A stretch of 64,000 bases of DNA from Brachyspira hampsonii (GCF_001746205.1 NZ_MDCO01000006.1:372001-436000), one strand, 5' to 3'. Counted from the first letter of the stretch, positions 44,078 to 53,596 are shown. Notes: generated by a model from the letters alone, not told the origin. A program made the numbers and translations.

Positions 44078-44224
44078 AGCCGAGACGCCTAGCGTCAGCT
44101 AGGGACTTTTTGTCGACCGAGTAGGCACCCTTACGGGCGGGCGAGCATAGCAATAACTAGCCGTAAAAAAATTGCCTATAGCTAATTTATTAGCTATAGC
44201 CTGACAGCAATTTTTTTCGGCGTA
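44078..44224 (+). repeat. Structured GC-richer intergenic repeat, copy A
   Basis: A block of about 145 bp between protease and scaffold genes. It contains stem CCTAGC/GCTAGG, stem CACCC/GGGCG, and a long hairpin 44160-44221: GCCGTAAAAAAATTGC against GCAATTTTTTTCGGC, with an inner perfect stem CTATAGCTAA/TTAGCTATAG. About 93 percent identical by eye to 49998-50150. No coding frame. Confidence 0.75.
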
Positions 44225-44242
44225 ATAATAAAGGAGAATAAT

Positions 44243-44656
44243 ATGAACGATAAAGAAGAAATATTACAGGCTATACAAGCAAGTATATCTGCTAATATGA
44301 AAAATATTAGAGAAGATATACAGAAAAGTAGCGAGGAAGTATCAGCTAAACTTACAGATTTTAATAATCAAATATCTGCTTTAAAGTCAGATTATGATGC
44401 TTTGAAAAAAGATGTTGAAGATATGAAGGCAAAAAAGCTGGAAGATGATAAAGCTGATAATTCTGAAAATAGTCAAGATGATGAAGAGAAGCCTTTAAGT
44501 CAGGCAGAGTTAAATGAACTTGCTGAAAGAAATACAACTCCTTCATCTCCAGCAACTGTTAATACTAAAGAAAATGCTTTAGGAGATGCTTTAGTTGATT
44601 ATGCTTTAGAAAATAAAAAATACATAATGAGGGAGGATAAAAATGGCAGACAGTAA
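44243..44656 (+). CDS. Scaffold-like coiled-coil protein
   Basis: The 137-residue acidic protein has a heptad coiled coil (SSEEVSAKLTDFNNQISALK, SDYDALKKDVEDMKAKK) and an acidic disordered centre. Together with the place after the protease this fits a scaffolding (Nu3-like) role. Its last codons overlap the start of the decoration gene by 14 bp. Confidence 0.6.
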   Translation: MNDKEEILQAIQASISANMKNIREDIQKSSEEVSAKLTDFNNQISALKSDYDALKKDVEDMKAKKLEDDKADNSENSQDDEEKPLSQAELNELAERNTTPSSPATVNTKENALGDALVDYALENKKYIMREDKNGRQ

Positions 44657-45044
44657 ATTTTTTACAACACAAAGAAAGCCTAATATAATAGCAGGCGAAT
44701 ATTCTACCGTTTTTCATACTTTAGCAGAGGCATCAAGTGCAGTATATCCTCAAGGCACTGTTTTAGTAATGGACGAAACAACAGGAAAATTAAAAGTATT
44801 TTCAAGCGATACAGCAGCAAAAGCTAATTATGACTTGTATATACTTTTAGAAGATGAAGTTACTGCAGATAAAGATAAAAAAGTATCTGTAATAACTAGA
44901 GGCACAATTAATGCTGGGGCTTTAGTATTAAACAAGAGCACAGATAAACTTACAACCGCAGTAAATGGCTGTCAAATAGAAGGCTGGCTTAGAAATAAGT
45001 TTGAGTTAATACATTTTGAAAACAGAGATAATATTATAAAGTAG
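44643..45044 (+). CDS. Head decoration protein (gpD-like)
   Basis: The 133-residue protein has IIAGEYSTVFHTLAEASSAV, YPQGTVLVMDETTGK, and YILLEDEVTADKDKKVSVIT with RGTINAGALVL, which is the gpD beta-tulip pattern. Sits directly before the capsid gene. Trimers stabilise the filled head. Confidence 0.78.
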   Translation: MADSKFFTTQRKPNIIAGEYSTVFHTLAEASSAVYPQGTVLVMDETTGKLKVFSSDTAAKANYDLYILLEDEVTADKDKKVSVITRGTINAGALVLNKSTDKLTTAVNGCQIEGWLRNKFELIHFENRDNIIK

Positions 45045-45050
45045 TAAATA

Positions 45051-46142
45051 ATGCCAAATAATAAATTTGTAGGTTCTACATTTGAAGGTTTTTCAGCTTT
45101 AGGTAAAAAATATGATCAAATAAAAGCAGTACAGAAATTTTCAGCTTACTTTTATAATCTATTTAAAAGAGGCAATATTATAAGAAATAGAAACGGCAAC
45201 ACTGTAGACTTGCCTAGTAAATTAATGGTTCGTGCTATGGGCGATTATTTTCCTAGAGGGGATATACCAGCACCTAAATTGTCTCCTTCTGAACAGATAG
45301 CATCATATTCTATTCCTAGTATGAAAGAAGTAAGAATTCTCACAGAAAAAATGGTCAGAGATAGAATGGCAAGTGAAAACTTGTACGATAATCAGGCTCT
45401 TGCGGCTGGAATGGTAATAGTTGATTTGATGTCTGAAATGGAAGAATCTATAGCAAGAAGAAATGAACTCTCCGCTATACAAACATTAACAGACGGAGAG
45501 GTAACATCAGCAGACGGAAAAAGTATTATCAGTTTTCCTAAAATAGCAACTCATGATGTTACACCTAATAATTTATGGAGTGATTTAGATAATTCAAACC
45601 CTATATCTGATTTAGATGATTTATTCACTATTCTTCATAAAGACGGCGGCACTTCAAGTTTTGCTGTATATATGGGAAGCGAGGCTTGGGAATATTTTAT
45701 AAATAATACTAAAGTAAGAGATACAGTAAAAATATTATCAAGGGGAGAAATACAGCCTTTATTTACTGTAGATGAAGCGGATAAAGAAGGTGTATATACT
45801 TGGAGTTCATTTATTACACCTAGAGGTCATAGAGTATCAATAAAAAACTATAATCAGTTATATGATACATTTGATGAAAGCGGAAACAGAAACGGAAGCG
45901 AAGAGTTTTTCCCTTCTAAAGATGTACTTATAATGGCTAATGGCTGTCCTTTAACTTTAGGTATAGGTACTCCTGAAGTATTAGAGCCTTATGGCAATGC
46001 TCCATATAAGTATATGAGATACGGAGATAATATAGTTACTATAGAAAGCAAAAAAACTCATATAGAGTTAATAATGTGGCATTGTTCTATAACGCTTTTA
46101 CCTTATATGGATAGATTGGCAACTATAAGAACTGCAGCATAA
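45051..46142 (+). CDS. Major capsid protein (lambda gpE type)
   Basis: The 363-residue protein shows the gpE landmarks RNGNTVDLPSKLMVRAMGDY, DIPAPKLSPSEQIASYSIPS, EVRILTEKMVRDRMA, and a C-terminus APYKYMRYGDNIVTIESKKT. Length normal for the family. Forms the HK97-fold icosahedral shell. Confidence 0.88.
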   Translation: MPNNKFVGSTFEGFSALGKKYDQIKAVQKFSAYFYNLFKRGNIIRNRNGNTVDLPSKLMVRAMGDYFPRGDIPAPKLSPSEQIASYSIPSMKEVRILTEKMVRDRMASENLYDNQALAAGMVIVDLMSEMEESIARRNELSAIQTLTDGEVTSADGKSIISFPKIATHDVTPNNLWSDLDNSNPISDLDDLFTILHKDGGTSSFAVYMGSEAWEYFINNTKVRDTVKILSRGEIQPLFTVDEADKEGVYTWSSFITPRGHRVSIKNYNQLYDTFDESGNRNGSEEFFPSKDVLIMANGCPLTLGIGTPEVLEPYGNAPYKYMRYGDNIVTIESKKTHIELIMWHCSITLLPYMDRLATIRTAA

Positions 46143-46169
46143 TAAAATTTTATTTAAGGAGAATTAAGT

Positions 46170-46532
46170 ATGGCTAAACAAACTAAAACAGAATTAGAAA
46201 ATAATGCTGAAAAATATCAAGTAGGCAAAGGAAGTATTACATACAAGCCTAACGGCTATTCATTATCTAAAATAATAACTGTAGGCGAAATAATACCAGA
46301 TGAAATAATAGAAAATTATAAAAGGCAGAATGTATTAGAAAAACTGCTTGAGAAAGGAACTATTGTTTTATGCGGTGCTGATTTAGAAGAGACAAAGAAA
46401 GAGTATGTAAATCCTCCTTCTAATGCTTCGGATATGATGAATGAAATAGCTGATAAAACTTCTCAAAAAACTGAAGAAGTAAAAGAAACTGTTTCAGAAA
46501 ATAAAGAAGAAGTAAAAGAAAGTAATGTGTAG
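46170..46532 (+). CDS. Phage structural-region protein, unknown
   Basis: A 120-residue protein with a Lys/Glu-rich C-terminal half (KTEEVKETVSENKEEVKESN). Position after the capsid corresponds to lambda gpFI. No family recognised. Confidence 0.5.
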   Translation: MAKQTKTELENNAEKYQVGKGSITYKPNGYSLSKIITVGEIIPDEIIENYKRQNVLEKLLEKGTIVLCGADLEETKKEYVNPPSNASDMMNEIADKTSQKTEEVKETVSENKEEVKESNV

Positions 46533-46543
46533 GAGCTTATACT

Positions 46544-46939
46544 ATGCCTTTTAATGAAGAAGAAAAGAAAAGACCATTATCTTTAAGCGAGATAGCTAAT
46601 AATGACTTGACTGATATATTTAATAATAATACAGACATTAAGTTTACAGATAAAAGCACTAATAATAAAGAGAATCTTATCATTAAAGGCATAGCAGTAA
46701 GAAAAGATACTAATTATAATCCTTTGGAAAATGTAAGTATAGATTTGCCTGAACATAAAATAATGGTTAAAACTGCAGATTTCACATTAAAGCCAAAAAA
46801 TATAACTGATGTATATTTAGAGTGGAATAATGCTAATGGAGAGACTATTAAAGGAAAAATATTATCAGAGAAAAAAACTGATACTTTGTCTGTTACTACA
46901 TTTTTAATAGAGCTTGTTATGGAAGATGAAGGAGATTAA
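46544..46939 (+). CDS. Head-completion or neck protein candidate
   Basis: A 131-residue protein; the C-terminal half is beta-rich (HKIMVKTADFTLKPKNITDV, TLSVTTFLIELVMEDEGD). Position between capsid and sheath suggests a gpFII/neck role. No specific family recognised. Confidence 0.5.
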   Translation: MPFNEEEKKRPLSLSEIANNDLTDIFNNNTDIKFTDKSTNNKENLIIKGIAVRKDTNYNPLENVSIDLPEHKIMVKTADFTLKPKNITDVYLEWNNANGETIKGKILSEKKTDTLSVTTFLIELVMEDEGD

Positions 46940-46942
46940 TTT

Positions 46943-47536
46943 ATGTCGAGTCCTAATTTAGAACTTCCTATGTGGAATATTATAGAAGAGTATTATGTGC
47001 GTGTATTAAAAACTTTTTCTGAAAATTATTTAAAAGAAGAAGAGAGACCTATCGTATTAAATGCTGGAAGAAGTAATTATTTTGCTGAACTTTTAAAAAA
47101 ATATCCTGCGATAATTAATTTGTATATGACAGAAATAGAAAAAGGAAAATTAAATACTAAAACATATAAGCAGGATAAATTATCTTTTTGTATAGATGTA
47201 TTAACAGCACCTGTAAAAAATACTCATAAAATTAATATAGAAAATCAGGGAGAATTAGCTTATAAAACTTCACAGATTTATACTAATTTTGTAAGGACTT
47301 GTCTTTCAGATTTAAATGTCGTAGAGCCTACAGCAGAGGCAGACGGCAAAAAAATATATATAACTTCTAATTTTTATTTTGTAGGAATAGAACAATTAAA
47401 TATAGAAAATAGTAATTTAGAGTTTGCAGTATCTGCTGCTAGAATGAAATATACAATAGAGTGTCCTTTCTATCCTAGCGATAGTCAGAATTATACAGAA
47501 TTAAAAGAGATAATAAGTCAAATAAATATAAATTAA
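46943..47536 (+). CDS. Phage neck/tail-terminator candidate
   Basis: A 197-residue protein, no family recognised. The stretch TAPVKNTHKINIENQGELAY and the end SAARMKYTIECPFYPSD suggest a beta-barrel structural protein. It directly precedes the sheath gene, the usual place for a tail-terminator. Confidence 0.5.
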   Translation: MSSPNLELPMWNIIEEYYVRVLKTFSENYLKEEERPIVLNAGRSNYFAELLKKYPAIINLYMTEIEKGKLNTKTYKQDKLSFCIDVLTAPVKNTHKINIENQGELAYKTSQIYTNFVRTCLSDLNVVEPTAEADGKKIYITSNFYFVGIEQLNIENSNLEFAVSAARMKYTIECPFYPSDSQNYTELKEIISQININ

Positions 47537-47549
47537 TTAGGGGGAAAAT

Positions 47550-49019
47550 ATGGGATCATTAACAGAAAGTTCAAAAGCAAGTATAGTAGCTATAGAAACA
47601 GAAAATAAAGACCCAAATACTTCAATATCAAGCATACCTAGAAAAATGCTTGTTTTGGGAAGTGCGGATACATCTTATTTGGGAGCAAAAGATAAAATTA
47701 TTTCTATAAGCAAAGCAAAGCAGGCAGAGAGATTTGGAGTAGGTTCACAGCTTCATCAAATGCTTAAAGGTATATTTGACACTTCGCTTAGTTTTGAGGT
47801 ATATGCTTCTGCTATAAGTGAGGCTGAAGATGCGAGTGAAGCTACTGCAGATATAACAGTAACAGGAACAGCTACAAAAAATGGAACTATATATATTTAT
47901 ATAGGCGGTATTAGAGTGTCTGTAAATGTAAAAACAGGAGAAGATGCTAGTCAAATACATAATAATATGATAACCGCAATATCATCTGTTTTAGATGTTC
48001 CTGTTAAAGCTGCAGACGGTACAGATAAAGTTACACTAACTTCTAAATGGAAAGGTAAAACTGCTAATGAGATTACTTTAAGTCAGGGTATCAATGAAGA
48101 AGAAACTAATGCTATGCCTGAAGGTATATCTTTAACATTCAGCAGCGAAACATTAGAAGGCGGACTTGGAGATGTATCATTAGAGAAAGTTTTAAGCGAA
48201 TTTGATTCTACTTATTATACTTCTATAGCAACCGCCTTTACTGATACTGAAAACTTAAATCTTCTTATGGATAGATCTGAAGAATTATTTTCAGCAACAG
48301 AAAAAAGAGGCTTTTATGTAGTAGGCGGATATAATGAAAAAGAAAGCGATTATATAAGTTTGGTAGAAAATAGAAATGATAAATATTACTGTGCTTTTTG
48401 GGCTGAGCAGAGCATAACACCTAAATATATGATAGCAGCTTTAGCCTGCAGAAGTATAGAAAACTCACTTGCTGAAAGTGTCGCTGTTGCCTTCGGAGGA
48501 GCTATAGACGGTATTATAGCTGGAAAAAGTCCTTATAGGAAGTTTGAAGAGATAGATGATATAGTAAGAAAAGGCGGTTCATACAGCGTCTATAATTCTT
48601 ATGGAGAGGTGCTTTTTAAAGATACTTTCACCACTTATAAAACAGCAGATGACGGTTCAGAAAGCAATGCTTATTCTTTCTTACAGACTATAGGAAAACT
48701 TCAGGTTCTTCAGTATGAAATGAATGATGTATTTTCAAAAGCCCCTTATTATAAAGCAGTTTTGGTAAGTGATGAAGCTAGTGTAAGAAGCGATGTAAAT
48801 GCTGTAAAACCTAAAACAGCAAAAGCAACCCTTACTACTTTAATAAGAGATTGGGAAGGCAAAGGGCTTTTAAATAATGCTACTTCATCAATAGAGAATA
48901 TCACGGCACAAATAGGAAGTGCGGCTGGAAGGTTAGAAGTAGGCTTTATGGCTTATTTTTCTACTCCGCTTGGTCAGGTTGATATTAAAGTTGATTGGAC
49001 TTTACAGGTTAATTCATAA
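47550..49019 (+). CDS. Contractile tail sheath protein (Mu gpL/DUF2586-type)
   Basis: The 489-residue protein begins SISSIPRKMLVLGSADTSYL, has GKTANEITLSQGINEEE, LEGGLGDVSLEKVLSEFDST, and the C-terminal ITAQIGSAAGRLEVGFMAYF. This layout is typical of sheath subunits and shows the phage has a myovirus tail. Ribosome-binding site TTAGGGGGAAAAT. Confidence 0.82.
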   Translation: MGSLTESSKASIVAIETENKDPNTSISSIPRKMLVLGSADTSYLGAKDKIISISKAKQAERFGVGSQLHQMLKGIFDTSLSFEVYASAISEAEDASEATADITVTGTATKNGTIYIYIGGIRVSVNVKTGEDASQIHNNMITAISSVLDVPVKAADGTDKVTLTSKWKGKTANEITLSQGINEEETNAMPEGISLTFSSETLEGGLGDVSLEKVLSEFDSTYYTSIATAFTDTENLNLLMDRSEELFSATEKRGFYVVGGYNEKESDYISLVENRNDKYYCAFWAEQSITPKYMIAALACRSIENSLAESVAVAFGGAIDGIIAGKSPYRKFEEIDDIVRKGGSYSVYNSYGEVLFKDTFTTYKTADDGSESNAYSFLQTIGKLQVLQYEMNDVFSKAPYYKAVLVSDEASVRSDVNAVKPKTAKATLTTLIRDWEGKGLLNNATSSIENITAQIGSAAGRLEVGFMAYFSTPLGQVDIKVDWTLQVNS

Positions 49020-49035
49020 TAATTAGGAGGTAAAA

Positions 49036-49431
49036 ATGGGTTATACAGTTATAGCAGGCGATGTAAAAGAGTTAATGATAGATAATATACCTTATCCTGT
49101 ACCTGAAGAAGCAGCATGCAGTATTTTAGCAAATATAGGAACTTCTCCTATAAAAGAAAATGAAATAACAGCATGTATTGCTGATACTTCGGTGCTTAGA
49201 GGAAAAAATGTATCTGCTGGTTTTGAAAAATTAAAAGTAATTTTAAGAGATGATTTAGAAAGTCATTTAATAAATATAAGAGATCATGGCTTGAGTGTTG
49301 ATGTACTTCTTACTGTTGCCAATGGTGATACTTACAGTGGTAAGCTTATGGTAGAAGGAACATTTTCTATAAGTACAGAGGATAGAAGTATAGAACTTTC
49401 TATGAAAGGAAACTATTTTACTAAGATGTAA
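49036..49431 (+). CDS. Tail tube protein (Mu gpM-like)
   Basis: The 131-residue protein follows the sheath directly behind TTAGGAGGTAAAA. It ends with TYSGKLMVEGTFSISTEDRS followed by IELSMKGNYFTKM, a beta-rich end seen in tube proteins. Position is diagnostic. Confidence 0.7.
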   Translation: MGYTVIAGDVKELMIDNIPYPVPEEAACSILANIGTSPIKENEITACIADTSVLRGKNVSAGFEKLKVILRDDLESHLINIRDHGLSVDVLLTVANGDTYSGKLMVEGTFSISTEDRSIELSMKGNYFTKM

Positions 49432-49469
49432 TGATACTGTATTAAAAAAGAATTTTTTAAGAGGGTTTT

Positions 49470-49946
49470 ATGAATATAGTTTATGCAGGAGATATAGTTA
49501 GTTTTTCTATTGGTAATTATGAAATACCAATAAAGACAGGTACTTCCTGCGAAATTATACCCTCTTTAGGAGCATATACATTAGAAAATAAAACTTATGT
49601 ATATCCTATTAACTACGGACAAAAAGTATATTCAGTATCTAATATAGTTTCTGCTGGTATAAAAGATATAGAAATAGTATTAACTGACACTATAGAGAGA
49701 CTTTTAATGATAATGCTTACTGAGAAATTATTTCTGCCTGTAATACTTACTTTACAAGGCGGAAGAACATACAGCGGAGATTTAGCTTTATCAGGCGGAC
49801 TTAATATTAGTGGTACAGAAAAAACAACATCTATATCATTATATGGCGAATATTTCTGCGGAACTACTGAAGATACGAATACAATAGGCAAATTATTATC
49901 TTCTTTAAATAAGGATAATAAAAGCAACAAGAAAATTAATAAATGA
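49470..49946 (+). CDS. Second tail-tube-like protein
   Basis: The 158-residue protein resembles the tube protein upstream: opening VYAGDIVSFSIGNYEIPI against VIAGDVKELMIDNIPYPV, and TYSGDLALSGGLNISGTEKT with ISLYGEYF against the end above. It has a charged C-terminal tail (LLSSLNKDNKSNKKINK). Probably a duplicated tube or tube-initiator protein. Confidence 0.62.
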   Translation: MNIVYAGDIVSFSIGNYEIPIKTGTSCEIIPSLGAYTLENKTYVYPINYGQKVYSVSNIVSAGIKDIEIVLTDTIERLLMIMLTEKLFLPVILTLQGGRTYSGDLALSGGLNISGTEKTTSISLYGEYFCGTTEDTNTIGKLLSSLNKDNKSNKKINK

Positions 49947-50226
49947 CAGCAATTTTTCGGCGTAACAATGAATAGTGAACCGACCGAGTAGGTACCCTTT
50001 GGGTAGACGCCTAGCGTTAGCTAGGGACTTTTTGTCAACCGAGTAGGCACCCTACGGGTGGGCGAGCATAACAACAATAGCCGTAAAAAAATTGCCTATA
50101 GCTAATTTATTAGCTATATCCACGCAAAGCGAGCAATTTTTTTCGGTGTAACAATTAATAGTGAGCCGAAGCCAGCTAGTAACTTTGTTGCTAGCTATTT
50201 AAAGGCGTAGGCGAACATAGTAATAA
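49947..50226 (+). repeat. Structured GC-richer intergenic repeat, copy B with partial copies
   Basis: Copy B (49998-50150) repeats the three stems of copy A, including the long hairpin 50080-50146. A right-end fragment precedes it (49946-49970), and a degenerate unit with stem AGCTAGTAAC/GTTGCTAGCT follows (about 50158-50226). So the element is tandem here. The loops differ between copies while most stems are kept. Confidence 0.75.
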
Positions 50227-50238
50227 TAGGAGTTAATT

Positions 50239-50706
50239 ATGGAATATAAAATGGATAGAAATTATGCTTTGGAGATATTTAATCCTTTATACGAGCATAT
50301 ATATGATTATGAATATGAGGAAGAGAATAATGCTTCTTCTGAAATTATAGAAAATATTATAGAACTTATTATGAAAGAAAGGCTTATCATAGAACAAGAT
50401 GAAAATAATGATTATGTACTTACATTTAAATTAAAAACACCTTGTAAAATAGGAGCTAACATAAAAGAAGAATTAAAACTTTTTGAACCTACAGGGGATA
50501 ATTTAACTAAAATGAAATCTTTAAAAGAGGAAGGAGTAAATGTATTTGAAACTAGTATAGATATACTTAAAGCCTGCTCTTCTCAGATAGACCATCTTTT
50601 AATAAGACAGATGAAAGCAGGCGATTTAAGAGTTGCTTTTCCTGTTGCTATGCTTTTAGCTGCTTTTTTAACTAAGGATAAAACAAAAAATCCCAGTAAG
50701 GAATAA
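50239..50706 (+). CDS. Tail assembly chaperone, short form
   Basis: The 155-residue acidic protein lies directly before the tape-measure gene, the classic chaperone place. It ends LAAFLTKDKTKNPSKE. A second frame continues past its stop (next entry), as in the G/GT pairs of tailed phages. Unrelated in sequence to better-known chaperones; assigned by context and architecture. Confidence 0.65.
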   Translation: MEYKMDRNYALEIFNPLYEHIYDYEYEEENNASSEIIENIIELIMKERLIIEQDENNDYVLTFKLKTPCKIGANIKEELKLFEPTGDNLTKMKSLKEEGVNVFETSIDILKACSSQIDHLLIRQMKAGDLRVAFPVAMLLAAFLTKDKTKNPSKE

Positions 50707-50878
50707 AGTAAATATCAAGGATAATGTAGAAAGAGCAAAAGCATTAATAGCTAAAACTTTTCATCTTAAATTATATGAACTTGATAAACTTACATTAAGG
50801 GATTTAAGAAGATATATTAAGATGTCAAATATAATAGCAGAGGAAGAAAAGAAGGCATTGGAAAAGGCTAAAAAATAA
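50673..50878 (+). CDS. +1-frame extension of the tail chaperone (GT-type)
   Basis: The +1 frame opens at about 50673 inside the 3' end of the chaperone gene and runs to TAA at 50876-50878. It encodes NVERAKALIAKTFHLKLYEL, then DKLTLRDLRRYIKMSNIIAE and EEEKKALEKAKK, with no start codon of its own. The overlap contains A6TCCC (ACA AAA AAT CCC A). A -2 slip on the A-run or a +1 slip on the CCC codon would join the frames. Confidence 0.6.
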
Positions 50879-50907
50879 GCAGTATATTAAAAGAGGGTTA
50901 AGCAAAT

Positions 50908-52932
50908 ATGGCGGTGTCAAGCAATGTATTTAATGTAGCAGTAGTATTGTCTTTTATAGACAGATTTACAAGACCTATGACTCGTATGACTTCTGGTATG
51001 AGTAAACTTCAGCAGCAGTTATATTATGCAGATAGGTATATGCAGGATGCTTTTGTAAAAGGAACTATAGCCGCTGTTGGTATGACGGCAGCTATTAATA
51101 AAATGGTAGATGCATATAAATGTCTTGAAACAGCTAGTGTAAATATGACTACAGCACTTAAAGGCAATATAGAAGCAGCTGATGAACTTATAGAGAAAAT
51201 AAGAAATATGGCAGAAAACTCACCTCTTACAGCCGAGCCTTTGGTAAACTCTGCTAATATACTTTTAAGCTATGGTGTTCAGAAAGATGATATTATGGAC
51301 ACATTAAAAAGACTTGGAGATTTCTCTAAGGGTAAAGACGATGTACTTGAAAGTTTGGTTATGGGATATGGCAGGATAATTGCAGAAGACAGGGTAACTA
51401 GAGAGCATTTAGACAGATTTACTTTTAAAGGCGGAATAGATATGTACGGTGCTTTGGCTAAAGCTATGAATATGGATAAAAAGCAGTTAGCTAAAGAAAT
51501 GCAGGCTGGAAATGTAAGGGCTGAAAATCTTATAGAAGCAGTACGCATTCTTACAGATCAAGGCGGACAGTTTTATGATGCTATGAATAAACTTAATGAT
51601 ACTTTAGAAGGACAAACTCAGCAGTTTTTAGAAAAATTAGACAGAGTTTTCGGAGCATTCGGCGGAGTATTTGCTCCTTTCTTTAAAGAAGCATTAAAGA
51701 CTGTAATTAATCCTATGCTTACAGATACCAGAAAAATTATTGAACGGTATTTATCACCCACAAAAATAGAATATATAAATGGAAAAACTAATAAAGGCTT
51801 AAAAACTAATGAAGTTACAAAAGTAATATGGGATAGTGAAACAACAGTTAATATATGGACAGCTTTAAAAAAAGTATTGGATGCATTAAAACCTGATTTA
51901 ACTTTTCTTACACAGGTAATGGAAAACTTAAAAAACGGCACATCATTATTTTATGTATTTGTAGATATATTAGTTTCTTTTATAAACGGCTTGAAAGCAG
52001 CTTTTAAAGTGTTTACTGTAATACTTAATGTATTAAGACCATTTAGAAATATAATAGGTTTTTTAGCAGGTGCTTTTGTATTTGTTGCTCCTTTCTTATT
52101 TGTATTAACAAAATTAGCTTCATTAACTTTATTTTGGTTTTCCATACTAAAAAATGGAATAGGAACTTTTATAAAATTTAAAAGTTTTTTCTCTAATATG
52201 ATTTTTTATTTTAAATACGGAATATATAATCTTAAATTGCTAATTCCTCAAATTACAGCATTTTTTACTTCAATAAAAACAGCTGTCGCTGGATTAGCTG
52301 GAACGGCTTTAGGTACTGTAGCTATTATAGGAATTATCATTGCTGCTGTTATAGGGCTTTCTTTAATATTTGGGCAGTTATATAAAAGATTTGAATGGTT
52401 TAGAAAAATAGCAGACGGCTTTACAGGATTCTTTTATAAAATAGCTGATAAATTAAAGAGTATGGGCGGAATATTTGAATTTTTTGGAAGAAGAATAGAA
52501 GATTTTACTAATATATTGAGGGCATTTTTTCAAGGGGATTTATTTAGTTTATTATTATCCATATTAAAAATGGCAGCTGATGCTATTTTAAATGTATTTA
52601 TATTAATATTAGGCGGTGCTAATTGGTTATTAAATACAATATATAATTTACTTGGAAATTTTGCTCCTGATTGGCTTGGAAGTTTAGCAGAAAAATCTAA
52701 TTTAATTCTTAATGGACTTAGAGGTGTTTCTGATAATATGCAGAAAATGCTTGATGATAATGCTAAAGCTAAAGGCGAGAACATAAAAGAAAATGCTAAA
52801 GTAAATGGAGAAAATACAAGTATCAATATAGAAAATAATAATAATATCACAACCAAAGATCCTGATACAACAGCTGAAACTGAAACATTTTTTTATACAG
52901 AAATAAATCCTTTGCCTAATGGTGCTTATTAA
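50908..52932 (+). CDS. Tail tape-measure protein
   Basis: The 674-residue protein has an N-terminal amphipathic region (FIDRFTRPMTRMTSGMSKLQ), a tape-measure domain (EKIRNMAENSPLTAEPLVNS, LLSYGVQKDD), and several hydrophobic spans at about 360-490 (FLAGAFVFVAPFLFVL; LGTVAIIGIIIAAVIGLSLI). It sets tail length and helps DNA pass the host membrane. Shorter than most for contractile tails. Confidence 0.85.
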   Translation: MAVSSNVFNVAVVLSFIDRFTRPMTRMTSGMSKLQQQLYYADRYMQDAFVKGTIAAVGMTAAINKMVDAYKCLETASVNMTTALKGNIEAADELIEKIRNMAENSPLTAEPLVNSANILLSYGVQKDDIMDTLKRLGDFSKGKDDVLESLVMGYGRIIAEDRVTREHLDRFTFKGGIDMYGALAKAMNMDKKQLAKEMQAGNVRAENLIEAVRILTDQGGQFYDAMNKLNDTLEGQTQQFLEKLDRVFGAFGGVFAPFFKEALKTVINPMLTDTRKIIERYLSPTKIEYINGKTNKGLKTNEVTKVIWDSETTVNIWTALKKVLDALKPDLTFLTQVMENLKNGTSLFYVFVDILVSFINGLKAAFKVFTVILNVLRPFRNIIGFLAGAFVFVAPFLFVLTKLASLTLFWFSILKNGIGTFIKFKSFFSNMIFYFKYGIYNLKLLIPQITAFFTSIKTAVAGLAGTALGTVAIIGIIIAAVIGLSLIFGQLYKRFEWFRKIADGFTGFFYKIADKLKSMGGIFEFFGRRIEDFTNILRAFFQGDLFSLLLSILKMAADAILNVFILILGGANWLLNTIYNLLGNFAPDWLGSLAEKSNLILNGLRGVSDNMQKMLDDNAKAKGENIKENAKVNGENTSINIENNNNITTKDPDTTAETETFFYTEINPLPNGAY

Positions 52933-52943
52933 AGGCGGTGAAT

Positions 52944-53585
52944 ATGTCAATATTAAATGATTATAAAGAATGTAAATTTATAGCCCCAGACAAAAATGAA
53001 ATGACTTTAATATTAGAAAATACTTCAAATACTTTTAAAAGAAAAGTACAAAGCGGTACGGTTAATAATGTTACTTATGCTCAAGACGAAGGAAAAGATA
53101 CAACACAAATAACATTAGATGTTGTGTTTTTTGATTATCAGGCTAAAGGTTCTGAAGCACTTGAAATATTGAAAAAGAAAATGGAAAATTATAATGCTGA
53201 TATAAAAACAAATTATTCTAATTGTTATGAACAAGCATCATACTTTATGGGGCTTGTATCTCAGAAGGCTTCAGATAAAAAACCTGCATATTTACAGCAC
53301 CCATTATACCCTAATAAATTAAAAGTATGTACAGTTAGCGTTAAAGATAATACTTCTTTAATAAAAGATGTTGGAATGTCTAAGGTAAGCGTAACTTTTA
53401 TACTTGTAGACAGGTACGGAATACCTCCATCTGGTTCTGTTAATAAAAGTAGTATAGGCGGTCAGTTTTTTAATGTACTTCGTCCTATGCTTGATGCTAT
53501 TTGTAAACAAGGTACAGAAGAATATGATAGAAAAAAACTTTTAGAATCTACATTATTTAAATTGCCTTCTGAACAAAATAAATAA
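52944..53585 (+). CDS. DNA circularisation / Mu gpN-like baseplate protein
   Basis: I start at ATG 52944; the GTG two codons before overlaps the ribosome-binding site AAAGGCGGTG. The 213-residue product opens with SILNDYKECKFIAPDKNEMT and has TLDVVFFDYQAKGSEALEIL and HPLYPNKLKVCTVSVKDNTS. The place after the tape measure matches Mu gpN. Baseplate role inferred. Confidence 0.6.
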   Translation: MSILNDYKECKFIAPDKNEMTLILENTSNTFKRKVQSGTVNNVTYAQDEGKDTTQITLDVVFFDYQAKGSEALEILKKKMENYNADIKTNYSNCYEQASYFMGLVSQKASDKKPAYLQHPLYPNKLKVCTVSVKDNTSLIKDVGMSKVSVTFILVDRYGIPPSGSVNKSSIGGQFFNVLRPMLDAICKQGTEEYDRKKLLESTLFKLPSEQNK

Positions 53586-53596
53586 AGGAGTTTTTT

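Noticed and set aside
44078-44224. The structured repeat as a transposon end or IS element
   Set aside because: No transposase frame and no obvious target duplication; it is called a structured repeat only.
51279-52950. Several minus-strand frames opposite the tape-measure gene
   Set aside because: All are shadows with Ser/Phe/Ile-rich composition and no ribosome-binding site.
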